A stretch of 64,000 nt of DNA from Lepus europaeus (taxonomy: Eukaryota; Chordata; Mammalia; Lagomorpha; Leporidae), in assembly GCF_033115175.1 (NCBI RefSeq), contig NC_084850.1, forward strand, positions 18,755,218-18,819,217, given 5' to 3'. The translations under genes and the position numbers were made by a program. How positions within the stretch are numbered: the first letter of the stretch is position 1; the number at the start of each line of letters is the position of its first letter. The notes under the pieces are model-generated. The model was not told the origin of the DNA. It saw nothing but the letters and a program-made list of their open reading frames with translations, and did no database searches. Positions 10,098 to 19,813 of the stretch are shown here, one piece after another.

Positions 10098-10489
10098 GTT
10101 CTAAGACATTAGTACCACTGTGGTTGATGCATACCACAAAACTGATGGTAAGATGAGGTGGTCATGTTACTTGTAGTGGACCCAAGTTTCAGATGACTCA
10201 AGCAGTTCATGCACATTCAGAGTTGACTCCCCCACACATTGATGTCACTCTCGTGTGGACATATTACTTGGAATTGCATTGCAGAGGTACAGCTAGAGAT
10301 GTGGAAACTCCAAGCATTTCAGTGTTGCCTATGCCTTTTATGTATAGGGCATTCTCACAATTAATGCTAGCAGTAAAGATAAAACAGGGAGCTGCTGCTC
10401 TTGAACATCAAAGATACATTTTGCTTAATGTGAATTAGCAGTAAAGATGGAGGTAGAAAAAAGGAGGGTATGCAGAGTTAAAAGTCAGA

Positions 10490-10575
10490 GCCCTGATTCA
10501 GTTCTACTGACTAGTTGTGTGACCTTGGGAAAATTATTAATCTAAATTGGAAAATGAAGGGAATTGGATTACACC
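10490..10575 (+). repeat. MIR fragment
   Basis: The core GACTAGTTGTGTGACCTTGG (10510-10529), followed by TTATTAATCTAAATT, is a MIR central region. Confidence 0.7.
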
Positions 10576-10735
10576 CTTGCTACTCAAAGTGTGGTACATG
10601 GGCCTGCAGAATCTGCATCACATGGTTACTTGTTTAAAACACGACCTCTACCCCAAAGCTGAACCAGAATTTGCAACTTAACAAGATCTGCAAGTGAATC
10701 CTATGCATGTAAATGTTATGAAGCCCAGGACTGGA
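10576..10735 (+). repeat. MER5A DNA transposon remnant
   Basis: GCTACTCAAAGTGTGGTACATGG through TCTGCATCACATGG to AACAAGATCTGCAAGTGAATCC reproduces the layout of MER5A, a non-autonomous hAT-Charlie element. Confidence 0.7.
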
Positions 10736-10845
10736 TCATAGGGTCTTATCCCTGGTTTCACATTAAAATAACCGAAGGAGTTTTAGTAAATGATGATGCC
10801 TTGTCCCAGCTGATATAAATTAAGCCAGACTCTCCCAGATGAATC
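10736..10845 (+). repeat. Possible second hAT-Charlie remnant
   Basis: CTGGTTTCACATTAAAATAACC and GATGATGCCTTGTCCCAGC recall MER20/MER5B-type elements (CACATTAGAATCACCTGGG and ACTGATGCCTGGGTCCC). It is cut by the following CSINE. Family assignment is uncertain. Confidence 0.4.
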
Positions 10846-10856
10846 TATTTTATTTT

Positions 10857-10881
10857 ATTTTTTTATTTGACAGGTAGAGTT

Positions 10882-10923
<42 letters not shown>

Positions 10924-11210
10924 AGGTCTTCCTTCCGTTGGTTCACTCCCCAAATGGCCACTATGGCCGGCGCTTCGCCGATGCGAAGCCAGGAGCCAGG
11001 TGCTTCTTCCTGGTCTCCCATGCAGGTGCAGGGGCCCAAGCAGTTGGGCCATCCTCCACTGTCCTCCCGGACCACAGCAGAGAGCTGAACTGGAAGAGGA
11101 GCAACCGGGACTAGAACCCAGCGCCCCAACTGGGACTAGAACCCAGTGCCCATATGGGATGCTGGTGCTGCAGGCAGAAGATTAACCAAGTGAGTCACAG
11201 CGCCAGCCTT
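10857..11210 (-). mobile_element. CSINE (lagomorph C repeat)
   Basis: Minus-strand tRNA-derived SINE: T-rich tail, (GA)n tract (10890-10920), CCAGGAGCCAGGTGCTTC block, TAGAACCCAG B-box complement and a CAGCGCCAGCC end. The ACTAGAACCCAG region is tandemly duplicated (about 11110-11150). The 11-bp repeat TATTTTATTTT flanks it (10846-10856 and 11212-11222). Confidence 0.9.
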
Positions 11211-11221
11211 GTATTTTATTT

Positions 11222-11370
11222 TAATAAGCATTAATATTGTGTTCGCTTATTCCCAGATACTGTTCTAAACGCTTTACAAATATTAACTTGGTTAATCTTC
11301 ATTATAGCTTTTTGAAGAATGTACTATCATCACTTTACAGGTGAGTAAACTGAGGGACAAATTTCCAGTT
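11222..11370 (+). repeat. MIR SINE
   Basis: CAGATACTGTTCTAAACGC, TTTACAAATATTAACTTGG and ACTTTACAGGTGAGTAAACTGAGG follow the MIR consensus order. Confidence 0.75.
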
Positions 11371-11689
11371 TAAGGTGGAACAGGTATCCTGGCTACAATG
11401 TCTGCACACTTCATTCCCATACTATGGATTAGATGGCTTCTGAAATCTGTCTGGCATTCAGCTTCTACAAGTTTCCAAGCTACATGTAACTGTGGGCTTA
11501 AAGTTTGAAGAAAGCAAAGAAAGTGGACTGCTGTATTTCTAATACTTTGATGTGTCTTGCATGGTGGCAGCATGAAGTAGATTTCCTAGGGCCTCTTTAA
11601 TTCTTCCTTCTCAGACTTCTTATTGGGCCCCCTTTCCTGCAGTCATTTCTTAAATATTATTATTTCCTATGGCTTTATGCTATCTATGA
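11371..11689. other. Unique sequence
   Basis: No recognisable gene or repeat. The 67-codon minus frame at 11370-11573 looks fortuitous. Confidence 0.4.
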
Positions 11690-12095
11690 CCTTCTCTTGA
11701 GTTCTAAACTACATAGGCAACTGCCTACTTCATGTATCCATTTGGATCTCTTGTGGGCACCTCAAACTCAACACATCTAAAATTGATTCCATCATGTTTC
11801 TAGAAAACCGTTTCTTTTCCTGTGTTCTCTATCACAGTGAATGATGTTATCTTCTACTCAATGACTCCAACTAAAAATCTGAGATTTCAGACTTCCCTGC
11901 AACTCATCTCCCACTTCTTTGAATTTGAGATGATTCCCAAATACATGACTCAGATCTCATTCCTCAGCTTCAAATCCATAAATATAGCTGCTATTTAACA
12001 TTTCCACCTTGGCTACCAACAGGTACCCCAAATGTAGCAAGTCAAAACAGAACTTTCCATTTATCCCCTCATAAACTTGCATCTCTATTTAATAC
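11690..12095 (+). repeat. L2 LINE fragment
   Basis: ACCTCAAACTCAACACATCTAAAA, CCTGTGTTCTCTATCACAG and CTGAGATTTCAGACTTCC follow the L2 3' region in the plus direction. It is heavily diverged and non-coding. Confidence 0.65.
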
Positions 12096-13010
12096 CTGGG
12101 TCTAAGGGATGAGGACAAGGGGGACACAAGAGTAAGATCCAGGTTTCTAGCTTCGAGTTGCCATTGAGTGTTATGGGGAAAATTAGGGGAGAGGCAGGTT
12201 TATTAACTAACGTATGTGAGTGGAAGAAATGGAGAATTTAAGATGCAAGTGAAGATGTCAAGTAGACAATTGGATACATGAACTTGGGATATAAATTAGA
12301 GAATCATCTTTTTATAGTTTTTTTTTTTGACAGGCAGAGTGGACAGTGAGAGAGAGAGACAGAGAGAAAGGTCTTCCTTTTGCCGTTGGTTCACCCTCCA
12401 ATGGCCGCCGCGGTAGCGCGCTGCGGCCGGCGCATCACGCTGATCCGAAGCCACGAGCCAGGTGCTTCTCCTGGTCTCCCATAGGGTGCAGGACCCAAGG
12501 ACTTGGGCCATCCTCCACTGCACTCCCTAGCCACAGCAGAGAGCTGGCCTGGAAGAGGGGCAACCGGGACAGGATCGGTGCCCCAACCGGGACTAGAACC
12601 CGGTGTGCCGGCGCCGCAAGGCGGAGGATTAGCCTGTTGAGCCACGGCGCCGGCCTTATAGTTTTTTTTTTTAAAACAAATCAAGGGACTAGATGGGATC
12701 ATCTATGGAAAAAATGTAAGAAAAAGCGGAGTGTCTTGGGCTCAGCACTAAATCACTCCAGTATTTATAGGTTGGATAGAGAAGAGTGAGACTGACAACG
12801 AAAAAGTAGAAGTAGAAGAAAACTAAGGAGGGAGGTTTCAGAAACCAAAGGAAGAGAGAATTTCGAGAATGAGGGAACAGTCACTGGGTCAACTGCTGCC
12901 GAGGTGTTGTATATGATGTGTACTGAAAATTGACCATTGGATCAAAAACAGCAGGGCTAGAGAGAAAAAAAACATGAATGTATACAATAAGCAAAAAAGC
13001 CTGGAACACA
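12096..13010 (-). repeat. L2 LINE fragment, interrupted by a CSINE
   Basis: GATGTCAAGTAGACAATTGG ATACATGA before the SINE, and GACTAGATGGGATCATC, AGAGAATTTCGAGAATGAGGG and TGACCATTGGATC after it, match the complement of L2. The CSINE at 12321-12654 splits it. Confidence 0.65.
12321..12654 (-). mobile_element. CSINE, young copy
   Basis: Complete minus-strand C repeat: tail, GACAGGCAGAGTGGACAGTG, GAGA tract, GGCCGCCGCGG region, CTTCTCCTGGTCTCCCAT, ACTAGAACCCGG (B-box complement) and GCCACGGCGCCGGCC end. The repeat TTATAGTTTTTTTTTT flanks it (about 12311 and 12655). Many intact CpGs indicate recent insertion. Confidence 0.92.
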
Positions 13011-13426
13011 TAAAAGGAATGGGAATTATTTTTACCTTTAGAGTATCATATGTGGAGGGCATGCAGTCTATTAGTAATAAGATTGGAAGTATGGATTGTG
13101 AAACAGATGGTAGAAGGCATTGGTTAGTGGGCTAAGGTATTTTATTTTGTGGGCAGCGTGAGAGCACATTCAAGCTTACAGTTTTGGAGATGGCATTCTC
13201 AGACCCACAGTTTTGGAGGACATATCTGCCGGCTGTGAGAGCTTATCTTTCTCTTTGAAGAGAGTAATGCATTAAAAATTTCCCTGCCATTTGGACAGAT
13301 AAAATAGAGTTTCACTGAAAACACAGATCATATACTTGTCGGAACAAGTGGGATCTTATCCTTTCACCATTCTGCCATGCTGTGGGATGACTCTGGCCTT
13401 AGGTGAGTGCTGCATGCATCCTGATC
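13011..13426. other. Unique sequence
   Basis: No gene recognised. Contains only short AT- and GA-rich stretches. It ends with the left copy of the next CSINE's target repeat. Confidence 0.4.
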
Positions 13427-13439
13427 CTTCAGCATTTTC

Positions 13440-13774
13440 TTTTCTTTTTTTTTAAAAAAGATTTTATTTATTTATTCGAAAGTCTGAGTTACACAGAGAG
13501 AGGAGAGGCAGAGAGAGAGAGAGAGGTCTTCACTCCCCAATTGGCCGCAACAGCCAGAGCTGCGCCCATCTGAAGCAAGGAGCCAGAGCTTCTTCTGGGT
13601 CTCCCACGCAGGTGCAGGGGCCCAAGGATTTGGGCCATCTTCTACTGCTTTCCCAGGCTATAGCAGAGATCTGGATAGGAAGAGGAGCATCTGGGACTAG
13701 AACTGGTGCTCATATGGGATGCCAGTGCTTCAGGCCAGGGCGTTAACCCGCTGCACCACAGTGCCGGCCCCCTT
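13440..13774 (-). mobile_element. CSINE, older subtype
   Basis: A minus-strand copy with an AAGATTTTATTTATTTATTCGAAAG tail-proximal block, a GAGA tract, AGGTGCAGGGGCCCAAGG and a CACCACAGTGCCGGCCC end. The 13-bp repeat CTTCAGCATTTTC flanks it (13427-13439 and 13775-13787). Confidence 0.9.
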
Positions 13775-13787
13775 CTTCAGCATTTTC

Positions 13788-15409
13788 AAGCAGAGGATGT
13801 GAGGGATGGGCAGCCAGGTGTCTTCCTTCTCTTTGGTTAGAGCCAGTGGAGGGCAGCCAGACACTAAGATCCTTGGAAAAGTTAAGTACTTAACACCAAA
13901 GTCCTTATTTCAACTTTACTCATTTTTTCTGCATGAAGATCACACATTTCAGATCCTTAAACCCAGATAGCTAGTGTAGCCAATTACAATCGCAATTTTC
14001 CCCAAGATACTTTGTTCTGCAAATGGCACATTCATAATTACATTACTTTTATGCATCACCATAAAATACCAAGAGTCATCTAATATATCACTGACAAGAG
14101 GTAAGTTTTTAAACATTTAAAATAAATTGGTTAGAAAGTTAGATGACTGAACCTTTTTGTTATTATGCTTTTAGAACCCAAACAGCTGCTGCCTATGATT
14201 GAAAATCTGGTCTTATTGACTGGAATTGGCATTTGGTTTTGAAGTGAAGGAACTGGACAAAGGCCCCAACTCTTGTTTTGTAATTTTTTCAATAACTTTT
14301 CTATATTATCCTTTAGTCATAGAATATGTCTGTGGTCATCTGTGCTGGAAGCTTTGTAGCCTTCTGCTTCCCCAGCAGGATCTTGTCTTTTTTGTTTCTG
14401 ATTCATGTGCTTAATAACATTCCTGGATATTATCTCTGAACATTAAATGGGTACAATTTGGAAACCCTGCCTAAAACCTAGGTCTTTGGTTGGAGGAACT
14501 GGATGGAGGTATTTCCTGTTGGTGTTCAGAAAGGAGAGTTTGCCTGTAATATATAAGGAGTGACAATATAAGTTTGCCTGTAATATATGTTTTGCCTGTA
14601 ATATATAAGGAGTGTAATATATAAGGAGTTTGCCTGTAATATATAAGGAGTGATTCTTATTATTCAAACTGGGGAGGCTGTATAGGTTACATCGAAGGAT
14701 TTTGTCAAAAGCCACCTAGAATTAAAATTTCTTTAGAATTTACCTTTCCCTTCAGTGCCTGTTTACAAACCAGAAAAAGAAAATCATGTTTAATCACTTC
14801 AGAGTCATAGTTGGTCCTTATGCTGATGAAAATAGTGCATTCAGCCATCCGCTCAAACCCCACCCTGGGAGTCCCCAACAGATGTGGTATCAAATAACTT
14901 ATGACTGTTTTCAAAAACTTAAACGTATTATCAGGCAATGAAGTTGTTCAGCCATTGAGGATATCACTTGGAGGGTTCTCAAGGCACTTTTTATTTTTTA
15001 GATCTTCTCCGAAGCATGGAGCGCTTCCCAAGGGGATTGCCGTAGCACAAAGCATCCTCAAATTGATAATTAACGTTTGATATCATCTCCCTTAGGGATT
15101 TTAAAAATGTAATTATTACTTTTTTGCTATTATAAACATAGCCCATGCTCATTGTAGAAATTTTAGAAAAACATTTTCACAATGAAGAAAAGAACTGTTC
15201 TAATACGCCCCCAATTTAGATATTGACCTTGCTAAGATTTTTGTGATCATTTTCCCAGCATTCTTCTTGACACAGCATACACAAATAACTATCCATTGTT
15301 AAGCACTATCAATTTTACTTAAATTTATGTTTAAATTGTATTTCTACTTTCACTGTTACTACCATGATCCATTATCTTTCCTAACTTGAACAACTGCAAT
15401 AATTTTGTA
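13788..15409. other. Unique non-coding DNA
   Basis: No gene or clear repeat family apart from the local tandem repeat at 14538-14653. Frames at 14226-14414 and 14705-14938 have no recognisable domain. Confidence 0.45.
14538..14653. repeat. Local tandem repeat (minisatellite-like)
   Basis: Units built from TTTGCCTGTAATATATAAGG AGTG recur four to five times with partial units in between (about 14539, 14572, 14592, 14611 and 14631). They are nearly identical to each other, so the expansion is recent and local. Confidence 0.85.
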
Positions 15410-15850
15410 ACTAGGATCCCTGATTCCATCCATTCCTTTTCCAACTAATTTTCTGCACTGTGGCCTTTACAAATGCAGACATCGCTTCACTTCCCCTTAA
15501 GATCCTCTAAAGAGTCCTATTTTTATGAGGATAAAGATAAAATTTCTATTGCCTACAAGAACCCCATACTATATCTACTCTGATCAGCTTTATCTCATTT
15601 CAGTCTCCCTATCATTCCCTACACTCTAATTTCCTCCATCTATTTTTCATCTTACAGCCTACGCTCTAGCAAATTCCTAGAATACTCTTTCCTGGGCTTT
15701 TTGCATGTCAGGCTCTTTATTTTTAGATCTCAGTTGACAAACTGCTTCATGAGAGAAGTCTTTCTTGTCCACTCCACATAATTAAAGCCCTTCTTGCTGT
15801 TTTCATTTTACCATCGGATGAATCTGATCACTGCCTGTCCTGTCTACCTT
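15410..15850 (+). repeat. L2 LINE 3' region
   Basis: CTGCACTGTGGCCTTTACAAATG, CTTAAGATCCTCTAAAGAG, CCTACAAGAACCCCATACT and TAGAATACTCTTTCCTGG keep the order of the L2 3' end (plus strand). Confidence 0.7.
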
Positions 15851-15889
15851 GATATCTAGCAGATTTTGAATTTTAAGCTTTTATTAGTA

Positions 15890-16250
15890 AGTTTTTTGTT
15901 ACTACAACTAAAATGCCTGTAAAGATGTATCTAGGAAGAAAAAAGGTTTATATTTGCTTACAGTTTTGGAGGTTTTCAGTCCAAGATCAGGCAGTTCAGC
16001 CATCTAGTAAGGCTGGAGGGTGACACTGGTGGATGACACTGGTGGGTGACACAGAGGGTCGTGTGGAGAGCCACAAAGAGGGAACCTAGGTCAAACTTGG
16101 TTCATATGACCAACCCTCTTATAAGAACCACCTTCTGAGAGTAAGACACAATTGACCTAAGGACCTCCTACTAGGCCCACCTCCCAGATATCCTAATTAG
16201 GACAGGTCTCCACCCTTAATCCAGCAACCATTAATATTAATTCAGTCACT
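15890..16250 (-). mobile_element. MaLR-type LTR
   Basis: GTTACTACAACTAAAATGCC, GGTTTATATTTGCTTACAG, TTTGGAGG and CCTACTAGGCCCACCTCCCAG match the complement of MaLR LTRs. A short GATGACACTGGTGG/GGGTGACACTGGTGG duplication lies at 16018-16052. Confidence 0.55.
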
Positions 16251-16492
16251 TTTTTGTTTTCTGTAGCCAGAACAAATTTATTCAAGAAAAATAAGTTTTC
16301 AAGGTAGGTGCCCAACTGCTGGAACATACACAGTAGGCTGGGCCTTATATATCTTAAGGTGGGCTAAGGGTCCCTGGGGGTGGGGGGCAGTAGGCAGAAT
16401 TGAGTATTTCCATACAGGTTTTTTGGGGCTTTCAAACTTGGAAAAGAATGTGGAGTTGGGGTGGGGAACAATACAGGGAATGGTGCTAAACT
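16251..16492 (-). pseudogene. Candidate processed 3'UTR retrocopy, gene unknown
   Basis: On the minus strand the segment ends with a GAATAAATTTG poly(A) signal (about 16264-16274) a short distance before an A-rich run (complement of TTTTTTGTTTTC at 16250-16261), as in a reverse-transcribed mRNA tail. The upstream part has no frame matching a known protein, and I do not recognise the gene. It could also be ordinary unique sequence. Confidence 0.3.
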
Positions 16493-16505
16493 GGTCTCTC
16501 TCTTT

Positions 16506-16815
16506 TTTTAAAAAAAGATTTATTTTATTTATTTGAGAGGTAGAATTACAGACAGTGAGAGGGAGAAACGGAGAGAAAGGTCTTCTTTCCATTGTTTCAC
16601 TCCCCAAATAGCCAACGGCTGGCACTGCATCGATCCAAAGCCAGGAGCCAGGTGCTTGTTCCCAGTCTCCCAGGCAGGTGCAGGGGCCCAAGCACTTGAG
16701 CCATCTTCTACTGCTTTCCCAGGCCACAGCAGACAGCTGGATTAGAAGAGGAGCAGCTGAGACTAGAAACAGCGCCCATATGGGATGTGGAGGATTAACC
16801 TACTGCAACACACTA
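16506..16815 (-). mobile_element. CSINE, older subtype
   Basis: AAAGATTTATTTTATTTATTTG, TAGAATTACAGACAGTGAGAG, CCAGGAGCCAGGTGCTTG and GACTAGAAACAGCGCCCATATGG define a minus-strand C repeat. Its end is degenerate. GTCTCT-rich direct repeats flank it (about 16494 and 16820). Confidence 0.85.
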
Positions 16816-19675
16816 AGCGGGTCTCTTTTTTTTAGTTGAAATAGCTATTTTTTAAACTTTTCTTTTATAAATATAAATTTCCAAAGTACAACTTTTGGAT
16901 TATAGTGGATTTTCCCCCCCCCAATAACCTGCCTCCCACCCACGACCATCCCATCTCCCAATCCCTCTCCCATCAAATTCTTCATTAAGATTCATTTTCA
17001 ATTATTTTTATATACAGAAGATCAATTTAGTATATACTAAGTAAAGATTTCAACAGTTTGCTATTTAAGCCACTATGAAAGTCAGTCTGGAGATTCCTCA
17101 GAAACCTGAATATAACCCTACCATTCAACCCAGCCATCCCACTCCTTGGAATTTACCCAAAGAATATTAAATTGGCAAACAAAAAAGCCATCTGCACATT
17201 AATGTTTATTGCAGCTCAATTCACAATAGCTAAGACCTGGAACCAACCCAAATGCCCATCAAAAGTAGACTGGATAAAGAACTTATGGGACATGTACTCT
17301 ATAGAATACTATAAAGCAGTAAGAAACAACGAAACTCGGTCATTTGCAACAAGATGGAGCAATCTGGAAAACATCATGCTGAGTGAATTAAGCCAGTCCC
17401 AAAGAGACAAATATCATTTGTTTTCCCTGATCGGTGACAACTAACTAAGCAACAAAGGGGAATCCTGTTGAAGTGAAATGGACACTATGAGAAACAGTAA
17501 CTTGATCAGCTCTTGTGCTGACTGTTGTTGTACAATGTAATACTTTATCCATTTTAGTATTTTTTTGTTCTAGTACTAGTGGTTGAACTCTGTAATTAAC
17601 ATACAATTATTCTTAGGTCTTTAAATCTTAACTGAAAAGTGATCCCAGTTAAAAATAAGAATGAGAAAAAGAGAGGGAGGAGATGTACAATTTGGGATAT
17701 GCTCAATCGGACTTGTCCCATATGATGGAGTTAGAAACGTGCCAGGGGATTCCAATACAATCCCATCAAGGTGGCATGTACCAATGCCATCTCACTAGTC
17801 CAGGTGATCAATTTCAGTCCACAATTGATCACACTGATAGATCTAAGAGTCAAAGGGATCACACAAACAAGACTAGTGTCTACTAATACTAACTGATAAA
17901 ATCAAAAAGGGAGAGAACGATCCAACATGGGAAGGGGGAGACACAGCAGACTCATAGAATGGCAGATGTCCTAAATAGCACTCTGGCCTCAGAATCAGCC
18001 CTTAAGGCATTTGGATCTGGCTGAAGAGCCTATGAGAGTATTTTAGGCATGGAAAGCCAAGACACTCAGGCATAAAAAAAAATGACCTAAATGAAAGATC
18101 TCCGTGAATGAGATCCCAGTGAAAAGAACAGGTCATCAAAGAAGGAGGTACCTTTCTCTGAAGGGAGGAGAGAACTTCCACTTTGCCTATGACCCTGTCA
18201 GAATAAGATGAAGTTGGTGAACCCTAAAGGTTTCCATAGCCTTGGCAACTCATGACTGGAGCCTAGGGAGATTACTGACGCCAAAAACAAGAGTGTCATA
18301 TTGTTAATTCAACATCAAGATTCACTGTGTACTTATGTCCCATGTGGGATCTGTCCTTTTTTTTGTTATTAAACTTTTATTTAATGAATATAAATTTCCA
18401 AAGTACAGCTTATGGGTTACAATGGCTTCCCCCTCCCAAAACTTCCCTCCCACCCACAACCCTCCCCTTTCCCGCTCCCTCTCCCCTTCCAATCACATCA
18501 TGATTCATTTTCAATTCTCTTTATATAAAAAAGATCAGTTTAGTATAAATTAGGTAATGATTTCAACAGTTTGCCCCCATATAGCAACACAAAGTGAAAA
18601 AAAAAATACTGTTGGAGTACTAGTTATAGCATTAAATAAGAGTGTACAGCACATTAAAGGCAGAGATCCTACATAATTTTTTTTTAAAAATTAATTTTCT
18701 ATGCCATTTCCAATTTAACACCAGGTTGTTTTTTTTCATTTCCAATTATCTTTATATACAGAAGATCGATTCAGTATATAATTAGTAAAGAATTCATCAG
18801 TTTGTACCCACGCAGAAACACAAAGTGTGAAAATACTGTTTCAGTACTAGTTATAGCATCACTGCACATTAGACAACACATTAAGGACAGATCCCACATG
18901 GGATGTAAGTACACAGTGACTCCTGTTGCTGACTTAACAATTTGACACTCCTGTTCATGGCGTCATAATCTCCCTAGGCTCTAGTCATGAGTTGCCAGGG
19001 CTATGGAAGCCTTTAGGGTTCACTGACTTTGATCTTATTCCAATAGGGTCACAGTCAAAGTGGAAGTTCTCTCCTCCCTTCAGAGAAAGGTACCTCCTTC
19101 TTTGATGGCCCCATTCTTCCCACTGGGATCTCACTCACAGAGATCTTTCATTTAGGTCTTCTTCTTTTTTTTCTTTTCCATGGTATCTTGGCTTTCCATG
19201 CCTACAATACTCTCATGGGCTCTTCAGCCAGATCCGAATGCCTTAAGGGCTGATTCTGAGGCCAGAGTGTTGTTTAGGACGTCTGCCATTCTATGAGTCT
19301 GCTGTGTATCCCACTTCCCATGCTGGATCTTTCTCACCCTTTTTGATTCTATCAGTTAGTATTAGCAGACACTTGTCTTGTTTGTGTGATCCCTTTGTTT
19401 CTTAGACCTATCCAAGCAATCTAATGTGAACTGAAATTGATCACTTGGACTAGTGAGATGGCATTGGTACGTGCCACCTTGATGGGATTGTATTGGAATC
19501 CCCTGGCACATTTCTAACTCCATAATTTGGGGCAAGACTGATTGTGCATGTCCCAAATTGTGCATCTCCTCCCTCTCTTTTTCCACTCTGAAATTTAACA
19601 GGGATCACTTTTCAGTTAAGATTTAAAGACCTAAGAATAATTGTATGTTAATTACAGAGTTCAACCACTAGTACT

Positions 19676-19698
19676 AGAACAACAACAACAACAACAAA
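19676..19698. repeat. (AAC)n microsatellite in L1 3'UTR
   Basis: About seven AAC units on the plus strand, in the place where other L1 copies carry a T-rich TTTTTGTTCTAG on the opposite strand. It is a local expansion. Confidence 0.8.
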
Positions 19699-19813
19699 TA
19701 CTAAAAAGGATAAAGTATTACATTGCACATCAACAGTCAGGACAAAAGCTGATCAGGTCATTGTTTCTTATAGTGTCCATTTCACTTCAACAGGTTTCCC
19801 CTTTGGTGCTCAG

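Noticed and set aside
10889-10921. (GA)n tract as an independent microsatellite
   Set aside because: It is the normal purine tract of the CSINE body, slightly expanded.
16850-18358. Minus L1 tail followed by a plus L1 piece looked like one twin-primed L1
   Set aside because: The minus L1 resumes at 28844 after an exact 16-bp duplication (17046-17061 and 28828-28843). The plus piece resumes at 26641 and 28510. This is nested insertion, not inversion.
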